In this document: positions 27,831 through 35,469 of the stretch, in pieces
Layout of the letters: the number at the start of each line of letters is the position of its first letter
Position numbering within the stretch: position 1 is the first letter of the stretch
Origin: Bacteroidota bacterium
GTDB taxonomy: Bacteria; Bacteroidota; Bacteroidia; Chitinophagales; Chitinophagaceae
Length of the DNA: 57,356 nucleotides
Direction: 5' to 3'
Assembly (NCBI GenBank): GCA_023423835.1
Contig: JAFAEW010000126.1
Location: 1 to 57,356 of the forward strand
Notes under the pieces: model-generated
What the model saw: the letters and a program-made list of their open reading frames with translations, nothing else
What the model was told of the DNA's origin: nothing
Databases searched by the model: none
Made by a program: the position numbers and the translations under genes

Positions 27831-28235
27831 TCATATAACCTCATTCGTCAGGTGCACTTTCGTCATTTGCGTATACAGGTTTTGCAGCTGATGGATATAT
27901 TTTGCCTCTGGATGTTCCCTGATATCGTCCCTGTACCACATGTCCACTCTCGAAAAGTCGCTTTCCGAAGGCACCACCAGCCTGAAAACACCTTTCTTGT
28001 ACTTAACCGATCCATCGGGCAATTTTTCTTTGGTAAAATTCAGTTTCATCAGCGACTCGTCGTTGAGTAAGATCGGATAAACGTCTGCAGGGTCATACCA
28101 AAACTCCTGTACATTGTTTTTCACACAGATTTGCTTTTCATCGTGGTTTAGATTTGTAACCACGCCTGTAGATCGCTGCCCCTCAAAATCAACCTGTACA
28201 TAATCTCCCGGTCTTAATTCGCTGAAATTTATCAT
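27831..28235 (-). CDS. small HQLQNLY-motif protein of unknown function
   Basis: 134 residues, no signal peptide or membrane segment. Begins with a short SH3-like strand pattern (LRPGDYVQVDFEGQRSTGVVTNL) and ends with KYIHQLQNLYTQMTKVHLT. The closing motif HQLQNLY is, from memory, shared by small proteins common in Bacteroidota genomes and their phages. No function is known. It lies 68 bp downstream of the homogentisate dioxygenase gene and 54 bp upstream of the protease-propeller gene, all on the minus strand. No other phage gene is nearby, so I read it as a resident chromosomal copy. Confidence 0.75.
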   Translation of the reverse strand: MINFSELRPGDYVQVDFEGQRSTGVVTNLNHDEKQICVKNNVQEFWYDPADVYPILLNDESLMKLNFTKEKLPDGSVKYKKGVFRLVVPSESDFSRVDMWYRDDIREHPEAKYIHQLQNLYTQMTKVHLTNEVI

Positions 28236-28303
28236 GCTGATTATTTTTTGGTTAAATTAAAATATTTTTCGCTGCAAACAAATTTTTTACGACTTTTCTT
28301 TCA

Positions 28304-29461
28304 TCATTCGGCCCAACTCATTATGTAGTCGGGATTTTCAATTTCAAGCGCTTCAACCGTCAGTTGCAAAGGGTGAAAAGTGTCAACCATTACTGCCAGT
28401 TCTCCTGTCTGTTCGGCACCAATACTTTTTTCCACTGCTCCCGGATGTGGCCCGTGTGGAATTCCACCGGGATGAAGCGTAATCATTCCCCTTGTCACAT
28501 TTTTACGGCTCATGAAGTCTCCGTCAACATAATACAACAATTCATCACTGTCGATGTTGCTGTGGTTGTAAGGCGCAGGTATGGAATCAGGATGATAATC
28601 GTATTTTCTCGGCACAAAACTGCAAACAACAAAGTTGTGGCCTTCGAACGTTTGGTGCACCGGAGGCGGCTGGTGTACCCTTCCTGTAATCGGTTCAAAA
28701 TCGTGGATGCTGAAGGCGTAAGGATAACAGCAGCCATCCCATCCCACAACGTCGAAAGGATGATAACCGTAATGAATGGGATAGATTCTTCCCTTCTTTT
28801 TCGTTTTAATCAGAAAGTCGCCCTTTTCGTCGTGCGTTTGGAGATTTTGAGGCGAACGAATATCGCGTTCGCAATAAGGCGAATGTTCGAGCAACTGACC
28901 GTAAGGACTTAAATACCTTTTCGGATAACGGATCGGGCTGAAACTTTCGACGATGAAAAGACGGTTGTTTTCATTGTCGAATTTTATCTGGTAGATCGTT
29001 CCACGCGGTATCATAAGATAATCGCCATATCCAAATTTCAATTCGCCATATTGCGTCAGCAGTTCGCCGCTACCTTCATGTACGAATATCATTTCATCTG
29101 CATCCGCATTCTTGAAAAAATATCCGTTCATGCTTTCCTTTGGCGCCGCAAGCGATATATGACAGTCGTTGTTTACCAAAACCGGTTTACGGCTGTCTAA
29201 ATAATCATTTTCCGGCCTGATGTTAAAACCCTCAAAGCTGCGGTGTTTCAGCATTTTTTCTTCCGCAATCCTGGGCATCACGTCGTAGGGTTGATCGGTT
29301 TTTATGATCATGGTTGGCGGATGAACATGATACATCAAACTGTAATCGTTGCTGAATCCTTCGGTTGAAAATAATTGTTCTGAATACAATCCGCCATCGG
29401 GTTTTCTAAATTGTGTGTGTCGTTTATGTGGAATTTTTCCTGATTGAACATAGTGTGGCAT
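28304..29461 (-). CDS. hmgA: homogentisate 1,2-dioxygenase
   Basis: 385 residues, the shorter Bacteroidota form (about 430-445 in animals and Proteobacteria). Opens the homogentisate ring to maleylacetoacetate with non-heme iron, in tyrosine and phenylalanine breakdown, cytosolic. Cupin-type features: HEGSGELLTQYGELKFGYGDY near residue 125 and the C-terminal metal-binding stretch PYNHSNIDSDELLYYVDG, then HPGGIPHGPHPGA. The iron-ligand segment reads HSNIDSDE, differing from the HxxxxxE spacing of the human enzyme. The other genes of the pathway (hpd, fumarylacetoacetase, maleylacetoacetate isomerase) are not in this window. A candidate -7 element lies 109 bp upstream. Confidence 0.93.
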   Translation of the reverse strand: MPHYVQSGKIPHKRHTQFRKPDGGLYSEQLFSTEGFSNDYSLMYHVHPPTMIIKTDQPYDVMPRIAEEKMLKHRSFEGFNIRPENDYLDSRKPVLVNNDCHISLAAPKESMNGYFFKNADADEMIFVHEGSGELLTQYGELKFGYGDYLMIPRGTIYQIKFDNENNRLFIVESFSPIRYPKRYLSPYGQLLEHSPYCERDIRSPQNLQTHDEKGDFLIKTKKKGRIYPIHYGYHPFDVVGWDGCCYPYAFSIHDFEPITGRVHQPPPVHQTFEGHNFVVCSFVPRKYDYHPDSIPAPYNHSNIDSDELLYYVDGDFMSRKNVTRGMITLHPGGIPHGPHPGAVEKSIGAEQTGELAVMVDTFHPLQLTVEALEIENPDYIMSWAE

Positions 29462-29569
29462 ATCCGTAGAATTAAAATATTATTTGAAAAATCATCTGAT
29501 GAAAAAAAGATGACCGCGTTAAAAAAAGAACCTCATTTCATTTAAATACCTAAACTTGCAATACTGTTT

Positions 29570-29577
29570 CAAAGATA
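29570..29577 (-). promoter_or_regulatory. candidate -7 box for hmgA
   Basis: Reads TATCTTTG on the minus strand, an exact TAnnTTTG match, 109 bp upstream of the hmgA ATG and inside the 148-bp divergent gap shared with the phosphoesterase gene. No TTTG at the expected -33 spacing. Confidence 0.3.
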
Positions 29578-29609
29578 AAGATTTCTGGTTTTGAAACCGG
29601 TACAACAAT

Positions 29610-30107
29610 ATGAAGAAGATAGGATTAATCTCCGACACCCATAACCATTTGGATGAAGCCGTGTTTAAACACTTCGACAAAGTGGATGAAATTTGGCACG
29701 CGGGTGATATTGGCTCGATTGCGCTGGCTGAAGCCCTTCAATCATTCAAACCTTTAAAAGCCGTTTATGGAAATATCGATGGCTACGATATAAGATCAGT
29801 TTTTCCGGCCGAATTGCTTTTTTACTGTGAAGAAGTGAAGGTTTTTATCAAACATATCGGCGGATATCCCGGACGATACGCTCCGGGCGTAAAAAAGATG
29901 ATCGAAACTGAAAGGCCGCAACTTTTTATTTCAGGACATTCACACATTTTGAAAATCCTCTACGATCAGAAGTTAAATTGTCTTCACATGAATCCGGGAG
30001 CGGCAGGATTACAGGGTTTTCACAAAGTAAAGACATTGATCCGTTTTGTCATCGACGGGAAGAACATCAAAGATTGCGAGGTAATAGAATTGGGAAAACG
30101 CGGTTGA
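29610..30107 (+). CDS. metallophosphoesterase, YfcE/MJ0936 type
   Basis: 165 residues, single calcineurin-like phosphoesterase domain. Metal-binding motifs in order: SDTHNH (Asp8, His10), HAGDIGS (Asp33), YGNIDG (Asn55) and ISGHSHI (near residues 113-115), ending with MNPGAAG. Enzymes of this group cleave phosphodiesters such as 2',3'-cyclic nucleotides or bis(p-nitrophenyl) phosphate in vitro; the cellular substrate is unsettled. Cytosolic. Divergent from hmgA, convergent with the epimerase gene, with only 3 bp between their stops. Confidence 0.93.
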   Translation: MKKIGLISDTHNHLDEAVFKHFDKVDEIWHAGDIGSIALAEALQSFKPLKAVYGNIDGYDIRSVFPAELLFYCEEVKVFIKHIGGYPGRYAPGVKKMIETERPQLFISGHSHILKILYDQKLNCLHMNPGAAGLQGFHKVKTLIRFVIDGKNIKDCEVIELGKRG

Positions 30108-30110
30108 TTT

Positions 30111-30773
30111 TTACACTTCCACTGACCCGGCAGCCTTCAGACCAGCAATGGCAGCCATTGGATCATTTGCTTTGAAAACACTGCTTCCTGCCACAAGGAT
30201 ATCTGCGCCTGCCTCTACGATTTGCGAAGCATTATCCAAACCAATTCCACCATCGACCTCTATCAAAGTTTCCGTATTTCTGCTGCGGATCAAATTCCTG
30301 AGTCGCTGTATTTTTTCAAGCGTATAGGGAATGAACTTCTGACCGCCAAAACCCGGATTTACACTCATCACTAACACCACATCAACATCTTGAATAATAT
30401 CGGTCAACAGTTCAACCGGGCTATGTGGATTTATCGCTACTCCGGCCTTCATTCCAAGTTCTTTAATATGCTGCAGATTGCGGTGAAGGTTTGCACAAAC
30501 TTCGAGATGAATCGACAAAAGATCCGCTCCGGCTTTTTTGAACTGTTCAAAATAATTCCAGGGTTCGAGGATCATCAGATGCACATCAAAAAACTTTCCG
30601 GTGGCGGGTCGCAACTGTTCGATCACCGGCAATCCATAACTGATATTGGGCACGAATCTTCCATCCATCACATCAAGGTGAAACCAGTCGGCCTGGCTTT
30701 GATTCAAAAGTTCACAAGCCTGTCCCAGGTTTAGAAAATCAGCAGCAAGCAAGGAAGGAGCAACTATCGGCAT
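30111..30773 (-). CDS. rpe: ribulose-phosphate 3-epimerase
   Basis: 220 residues, the normal length. Interconverts ribulose 5-phosphate and xylulose 5-phosphate in the pentose phosphate pathway, cytosolic TIM barrel. Motifs: APSLLAADF (Ser7), HLDVMDGRFVPNISYG (His33, Asp35 metal/acid residues), DVHLMILEP (His66), VNPGFGGQKFIP loop, and EVDGGIGLDNA (Asp174 region). It follows the TPR lipoprotein gene by 39 bp on the same strand, likely one transcript. Confidence 0.97.
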   Translation of the reverse strand: MPIVAPSLLAADFLNLGQACELLNQSQADWFHLDVMDGRFVPNISYGLPVIEQLRPATGKFFDVHLMILEPWNYFEQFKKAGADLLSIHLEVCANLHRNLQHIKELGMKAGVAINPHSPVELLTDIIQDVDVVLVMSVNPGFGGQKFIPYTLEKIQRLRNLIRSRNTETLIEVDGGIGLDNASQIVEAGADILVAGSSVFKANDPMAAIAGLKAAGSVEV

Positions 30774-30812
30774 AACACTAATTTGAGGATGAAATTATGT
30801 TTCTAATATAAA

Positions 30813-31628
30813 TCAAATACCCGAAACACGATCGATCGCTGCTTTTGTTTCAGGTGCTTTCTCAAGCTGATACGACTTTTTGAAAAACAGAATAGCGCTG
30901 TCTTTGATGTTTAATTTTTCGTAACAGCGGGCTTCCCAATAAAACGGATTGGCATCGAGTCCGTTTACCTGTGAAGCAAATTGAAAAACCGGCAGCGCAT
31001 CACGATACTTTCCCTGGTTAAAATAAAGCAATCCCTTTTCGATATAGGCGGGCATGTAAGTATAATTGGAAGCAATACAACTGTCAAAATTATTAACGGC
31101 ACGGTCATTATTTCCCGTTCTTGCAAAATAGATCCCGCGAATGAATGCACAATGCGCATCGTACTCGCGTCCGAGTTTTAATTCTTCCACCTGAGCAACA
31201 AGATTTAACGCAAGTTCATTTTTTTGTTCGGCATAAAGGTTTGCGAGGCTCAAAACTGCATCGGCCGAAGGATAAATGCCGAGTGCCCGCTCATAGCTGT
31301 TCATCGCCTTGATGGTATCACCCGCATCTTCGGCAATCTTCGCATTGGTAAACCACAGCCCGAAGTTTGTGGAATCTTTCGCAATCAGTTGATCCATCAG
31401 GTTCAACGATTCCTTGTAATTGCCGAGACTGTCAAACGCAATCGCAAGTTGCAGTTTTAATGCAACGCTGTCGGGATATTTTACAATCAACTGTTTTAGT
31501 GAGATTGTTTCAGGTGTTGAAATATTCTCAACATTTTCAACGGAATCATCAGAAGGCTTTCCTGCTGATCCGGAATTGCAGGCAAAGAAGACCAGAAGTA
31601 TTGCGAAAAAACCAAGGTACTTTTTCAT
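30813..31628 (-). CDS. TPR-repeat lipoprotein
   Basis: 271 residues. A signal sequence ends VFFAC (Cys17, lipid attachment), followed by an acidic spacer and about six tetratricopeptide-like helical pairs (for example SVALKLQLAIAFDSLGNYKESLNLMDQ cut into helices, and YIEKGLLYFNQGKYRDALPVFQFA). TPRs serve protein binding; the partner is unknown. Anchored in the periplasm or outer membrane. Upstream of rpe, with no obvious functional link. Confidence 0.85.
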   Translation of the reverse strand: MKKYLGFFAILLVFFACNSGSAGKPSDDSVENVENISTPETISLKQLIVKYPDSVALKLQLAIAFDSLGNYKESLNLMDQLIAKDSTNFGLWFTNAKIAEDAGDTIKAMNSYERALGIYPSADAVLSLANLYAEQKNELALNLVAQVEELKLGREYDAHCAFIRGIYFARTGNNDRAVNNFDSCIASNYTYMPAYIEKGLLYFNQGKYRDALPVFQFASQVNGLDANPFYWEARCYEKLNIKDSAILFFKKSYQLEKAPETKAAIDRVSGI

Positions 31629-31694
31629 TGTTCAAAAATAATGGAAGCGATATTAATATGATAATCCTGTGATACTCGCTAACATTACAACAAC

Positions 31695-31702
31695 TACTTT
31701 TG
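31695..31702 (+). promoter_or_regulatory. candidate -7 box for the TolB-like gene
   Basis: TACTTTTG is an exact TAnnTTTG match, 19 bp upstream of the ATG at 31722. No TTTG at the -33 position. Confidence 0.3.
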
Positions 31703-31721
31703 CAAAAAATTATCATAAGCT

Positions 31722-32819
31722 ATGGAAATTAAGGGTAGAAATTTTTTGCCGCTTGTATGTCTTTTGATCTTTATCTCATCGGCTACCAAAGCGCAGATGA
31801 CAGACAGTTTGAAATATTCTGATGAAAAACACTTTAAAAATATCCGTCAATTGACTTTCGGTGGTGATAATGCCGAAGCCTACTGGAGTTATGACGGAAA
31901 GCAGATTATTTTTCAGAGAAAGCAAACTTCCGAGGGAATAGATTGCGACAGAATTTTTATCGGAAACACCCCTGCCGTAGGTGAAGAATTTCAATTCAGA
32001 CAGGTAAGTAAAGGTGCTGCACGCACCACCTGTGCTTATTTTCTGAAAAACGGAAAGCAGTTTGTCTACGCCTCTACTTTGCCTTCCGGCGATAGCTGCC
32101 TGCCCGTTCCTGACCGGGCCGATTTTGGCAACCGTTATGTATGGCCAATTTACGAAAGCTATGATATTTATCTTGCTGATACATCGGGAAAAATTGTAAA
32201 GCAATTAACCAACACCGAAGGCTACGATGCCGAAGCTACCCTTTCGCCTGATGGCAAAAAAATGATTTTTACTTCTATGAGAAACGGCGATCTTGATCTC
32301 TATGTTATGGATCTTGCATCAGGCAAAACCACGCAAATCACACACGAACTCGGTTACGACGGCGGTGCCTGGTTTAGCCACGACGGAAAGAAAATTGTAT
32401 GGAGAGCTAGCCGTCCGAAAACCGAGGCCGAAATCAAGGAATATACGGATCTGCTGAAACAGGGAGTTGTAGTTCCCACGCAGATGGAGGTGTTTGTGGC
32501 AAATGCGGATGGAAGCAATGTAAAACAAATAACCGCTCTCGGTCAGGCGAATTGGGCGCCTAACTTTACTCCGGACGATAAACAAATTATTTTTTGCAGT
32601 AATCATGAGTATAAAAGAGGATTTCCGTTTAACATGTACCTGATCAATCTCGACGGAAGCGGCTTGCAAAAGATCAGTCATGACAAAGGTTTTGACGCAT
32701 TTCCAATGTTTAGTTACGATGGCAAAAAAATTCTTTTTTCGTCAAACAGAAATAATGGCGGAGGCCACGATACCAATATATTCATCGCCGATTGGGTGAA
32801 TCCCGCGCAATCGAAATAA
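31722..32819 (+). CDS. exported TolB-like beta-propeller protein (PD40 repeats)
   Basis: 365 residues. Signal peptide 1-24 (ending TKAQ). Five PD40-type repeats follow: SYDGKQIIFQR, SPDGKKMIFTS, SHDGKKIVWRA, TPDDKQIIFCS and SYDGKKILFSS, which together form a single propeller like TolB or the N-terminal part of prolyl oligopeptidases. No hydrolase domain follows, so it is likely a periplasmic binding scaffold. Function unknown. It precedes a small membrane-protein gene by 42 bp on the same strand. Confidence 0.88.
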   Translation: MEIKGRNFLPLVCLLIFISSATKAQMTDSLKYSDEKHFKNIRQLTFGGDNAEAYWSYDGKQIIFQRKQTSEGIDCDRIFIGNTPAVGEEFQFRQVSKGAARTTCAYFLKNGKQFVYASTLPSGDSCLPVPDRADFGNRYVWPIYESYDIYLADTSGKIVKQLTNTEGYDAEATLSPDGKKMIFTSMRNGDLDLYVMDLASGKTTQITHELGYDGGAWFSHDGKKIVWRASRPKTEAEIKEYTDLLKQGVVVPTQMEVFVANADGSNVKQITALGQANWAPNFTPDDKQIIFCSNHEYKRGFPFNMYLINLDGSGLQKISHDKGFDAFPMFSYDGKKILFSSNRNNGGGHDTNIFIADWVNPAQSK

Positions 32820-32861
32820 TTGAAAATCAATTTGTAGATTTGGCCAAACAAAAACAGCGTT

Positions 32862-33326
32862 ATGAATTCACAACTCTATGACATTTTGGTGCATGTACAC
32901 AGTATCGGCAGATGGATATTGTTGCTATTGTTGCTGATCGCAATATTTAATAGTCTTGTAGCTGGCGGCCGTCCGTTTATTAAATCCGATAACCGCACTG
33001 GATTGATCCTTACCATCACGGCCGACCTGATGTTGCTGATCGGACTTGCACTGTGGTTTATGGGACCGTTTCAGCAGATCAAAAGCTCCGGAATGTCAGA
33101 TGTAATGCAAAACAGCGTTGCTAGATTTTTTGCTGTTGAACATGAAGTAGGAATGATCATAGCGTTGATATTAATTCATATCGGAAAGGCGCAGGCCAAA
33201 AAGCGCATAGCTGATTCGGCCAAACACAAAAGAACAGTAATCTTTTACCTGATCGCACTGATCATTATTCTCATCTCGATTCCGTGGCCGTTTTTAGAAA
33301 ATGGAACCGGAAGAGGATGGTTTTAG
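32862..33326 (+). CDS. small four-helix membrane protein (cytochrome b-like annotation in relatives)
   Basis: 154 residues with four predicted membrane helices (about 13-31, 48-66, 93-112, 127-147). Conserved-looking histidines lie at helix ends: His11 and His13 (LVHVHSIGRW), and two His in EHEVGMIIALILIHIGK. Such a pattern can bind heme, and similar Bacteroidota proteins are often labelled cytochrome B, but I cannot prove heme binding. Probably co-transcribed with the propeller gene. Its 3' end converges on the ABC-F gene across an inverted repeat. Confidence 0.75.
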   Translation: MNSQLYDILVHVHSIGRWILLLLLLIAIFNSLVAGGRPFIKSDNRTGLILTITADLMLLIGLALWFMGPFQQIKSSGMSDVMQNSVARFFAVEHEVGMIIALILIHIGKAQAKKRIADSAKHKRTVIFYLIALIIILISIPWPFLENGTGRGWF

Positions 33327-33343
33327 TTAAAATAGTTGAGGAA

Positions 33344-33380
33344 TGATGGGTCATTGATTTTAGTAATCCATGACCCATCA
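33344..33380. repeat. perfect inverted repeat between convergent genes
   Basis: TGATGGGTCAT (33344-33354) pairs perfectly with ATGACCCATCA (33370-33380), with a 15-nt loop that can add a small inner GATT/AATC helix. It starts 18 bp after one stop and ends 4 bp before the other gene's stop. It has no T-run, so it is more likely an RNA-end stabiliser or a weak bidirectional terminator than a classic one. Confidence 0.65.
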
Positions 33381-33383
33381 CAC

Positions 33384-35303
33384 TCACATCCCTTCACTCA
33401 GCTCCAGCCACCGGTTTTCCTTATCATGGATGCGACGCATAATTTCTTCAAACCGCTTTGTAATGGTGTTTAACTGATCGTAATTCAGATCAACCCTCGA
33501 AAGGCTTTCTTCGAGTTGCTGCTTTTCGGCATCGAGTTCTGCAATCTCCTTTTCGAGCATCTCAAATTCGCGCTTCTCCTTAAATCCGATCTTCTTCTTT
33601 TCGGGCTTTTTATCTTTGGCGGAAGGAAAACTTTCAACAATTATTTCGTCCGTTGACTCGCCTTTGCCCTTTTTGTTTTCCAGTATTTCCCATTTGTCGG
33701 CTTGCCTTTCATTTTCCTTCAACCAGTTTCTGTAGTGCAGATAATTACCTGGAAAATCCTTCACAATTCCATTTCCTTCAAATACGAATAGATGATCTAC
33801 CAGTTTATCCATAAAATACCGGTCGTGTGAAACGATCAACAGGCATCCCTGGAAATCGGCGAGGAACTGTTCCAGCACACTCAGGGTTGGAAGGTCAAGA
33901 TCATTGGTAGGCTCATCCAGGATGAGGAAATTAGGATTTGAAAACAAAACCGTCAGCAATTGCAAACGCTTTTTTTCACCCCCGCTCAATGCGCTCAAAT
34001 AGGTATATTGTTTATCGCCGGGAAATAAAAACAGTTCGAGAAACTGGCTTGCGCTCAGGCTTCCGCCTTTTGCCAATGGAAAGCTTTCCGCAATGGTTTT
34101 TACATATTCAATTACCCGCATGTCTTTTTTCACGTCGAGACCGGACTGAGAGAAATATCCAAATTTCACCGTCTCCCCAAGATTTATTTTTCCACTGTCG
34201 GGTTGTTCAATCCCCTGAATGATGTTTAAAAACGTTGATTTTCCAACGCCGTTTTTTCCAATAATTCCGATACGTTCGCCTTTACTGAAGTTGTAGTCGA
34301 AACCTCTTAAAATCTTCTTTTCACCGTAAGACTTATAAATCTTCTTCAATTCCAGGATCTTTCCGCCCAGCCTGCTCATTTTTATTTGCAATTGCAGTTG
34401 CACATCCTCTATCTTTTGCTTCGCTTTAGCTTCAACCTCATAGAAATTGTCCTGGCGGCTCCTGCTTTTTGTCGTTCTTGCCTTCGGTTGCTTTCGCATC
34501 CATTCAAGTTCCTTGCGGTATAGATTTCTGGCCTTGTCGATACTCGAAAGTTCGCTTTCAATTCTCGCAGCCTTTCTTTCAACATAATTTTCGTAATCGC
34601 CTTTATAGAAGTAGATGTCCGAACGGTCGAGTTCCCATATTTCGTTGCAAACCACGTCGAGAAAATAACGGTCGTGGGTTACCAATAACAAGGTTACACT
34701 TTGGAAATTCAGATACGATTCCAGCCATTCCACCATTTCCACATCGAGATGGTTGGTGGGTTCATCCATAATCAGCAAAGTGTGTTTGGGCTCAAAGCCA
34801 GCCGCGATCAGCGTGCGTGCAAGGGCAACGCGCTTTCTTTGTCCGCCACTGAGGCTTTTCACCGGCCCCTTAAGACCGCTGATATTCAATTTCTCCAAAA
34901 TCTCCTTTACCCGGCTTTCAAAATCCCAGGCGTTTAATTCATCCATTTCTACGATGAGATCCATAAGTTTGTCGTCTTCCTGGTTGGCGCCGGCTTCATC
35001 GTATCTTTTAATAACATTCATTACCGGATGCTCAAGCATGAAGATGTTATCCCAGGCATTTTTGTCTTCCTCAAATGCGGGATCCTGTTCAAACAAGGCC
35101 ACGGTAACTTCCTTGTTGATCCACAACTTTCCTTCATCGGGCGTTTCTTTTCCGGCCAAAATTTTCAATAAAGTGCTTTTCCCGATCCCGTTTCTTGCAA
35201 CAATGGCAATTTTATCGCCCTCATTGATGTTGAAAGAGATATTCCGGAACAGCGGTTTTATCCCATAACTTTTCGTTAGTCCTTCTGCTGACACGTAATG
35301 CAT
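33384..35303 (-). CDS. ABC-F family ATPase, Uup-like
   Basis: 639 residues with two ATP-binding cassettes and no membrane segment. First cassette: Walker A ARNGIGKST (about 36-44), signature LSGGQRKR, Walker B LLIMDEPTNHLD. Inter-domain linker about 240-300 (rich in Arg/Lys, RKQPKARTTKSRSRQ). Second cassette: GKNGVGKST, LSGGEKKR, FLILDEPTNDLD. The end (about 560-639) is a Glu/Lys-rich coiled coil, as in Uup. ABC-F proteins act at the ribosome or, for Uup, on DNA structures; which applies here is not decided by sequence alone. Cytosolic. Not a transporter. Confidence 0.93.
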   Translation of the reverse strand: MHYVSAEGLTKSYGIKPLFRNISFNINEGDKIAIVARNGIGKSTLLKILAGKETPDEGKLWINKEVTVALFEQDPAFEEDKNAWDNIFMLEHPVMNVIKRYDEAGANQEDDKLMDLIVEMDELNAWDFESRVKEILEKLNISGLKGPVKSLSGGQRKRVALARTLIAAGFEPKHTLLIMDEPTNHLDVEMVEWLESYLNFQSVTLLLVTHDRYFLDVVCNEIWELDRSDIYFYKGDYENYVERKAARIESELSSIDKARNLYRKELEWMRKQPKARTTKSRSRQDNFYEVEAKAKQKIEDVQLQLQIKMSRLGGKILELKKIYKSYGEKKILRGFDYNFSKGERIGIIGKNGVGKSTFLNIIQGIEQPDSGKINLGETVKFGYFSQSGLDVKKDMRVIEYVKTIAESFPLAKGGSLSASQFLELFLFPGDKQYTYLSALSGGEKKRLQLLTVLFSNPNFLILDEPTNDLDLPTLSVLEQFLADFQGCLLIVSHDRYFMDKLVDHLFVFEGNGIVKDFPGNYLHYRNWLKENERQADKWEILENKKGKGESTDEIIVESFPSAKDKKPEKKKIGFKEKREFEMLEKEIAELDAEKQQLEESLSRVDLNYDQLNTITKRFEEIMRRIHDKENRWLELSEGM

Positions 35304-35469
35304 AGGGCAAAGATAGGTTCAATCAGACCATTGTATTTCAAAGCGCCGGATTGTTTAGATTTTGTTTGAGTTCCGTTAAAAAAAACCTCCTCCATTTTTT
35401 TTAAGCGATATTTGCATCACAGTTTTACAGTGACATTTGGTCCTCAGGGATTGTTTTAAAGGAAGTATT

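Noticed and set aside
27831..28235. Remnant prophage around the HQLQNLY gene
   Set aside because: Neighbours are ordinary metabolic and envelope genes and no phage structural, lysis or integrase gene is present.
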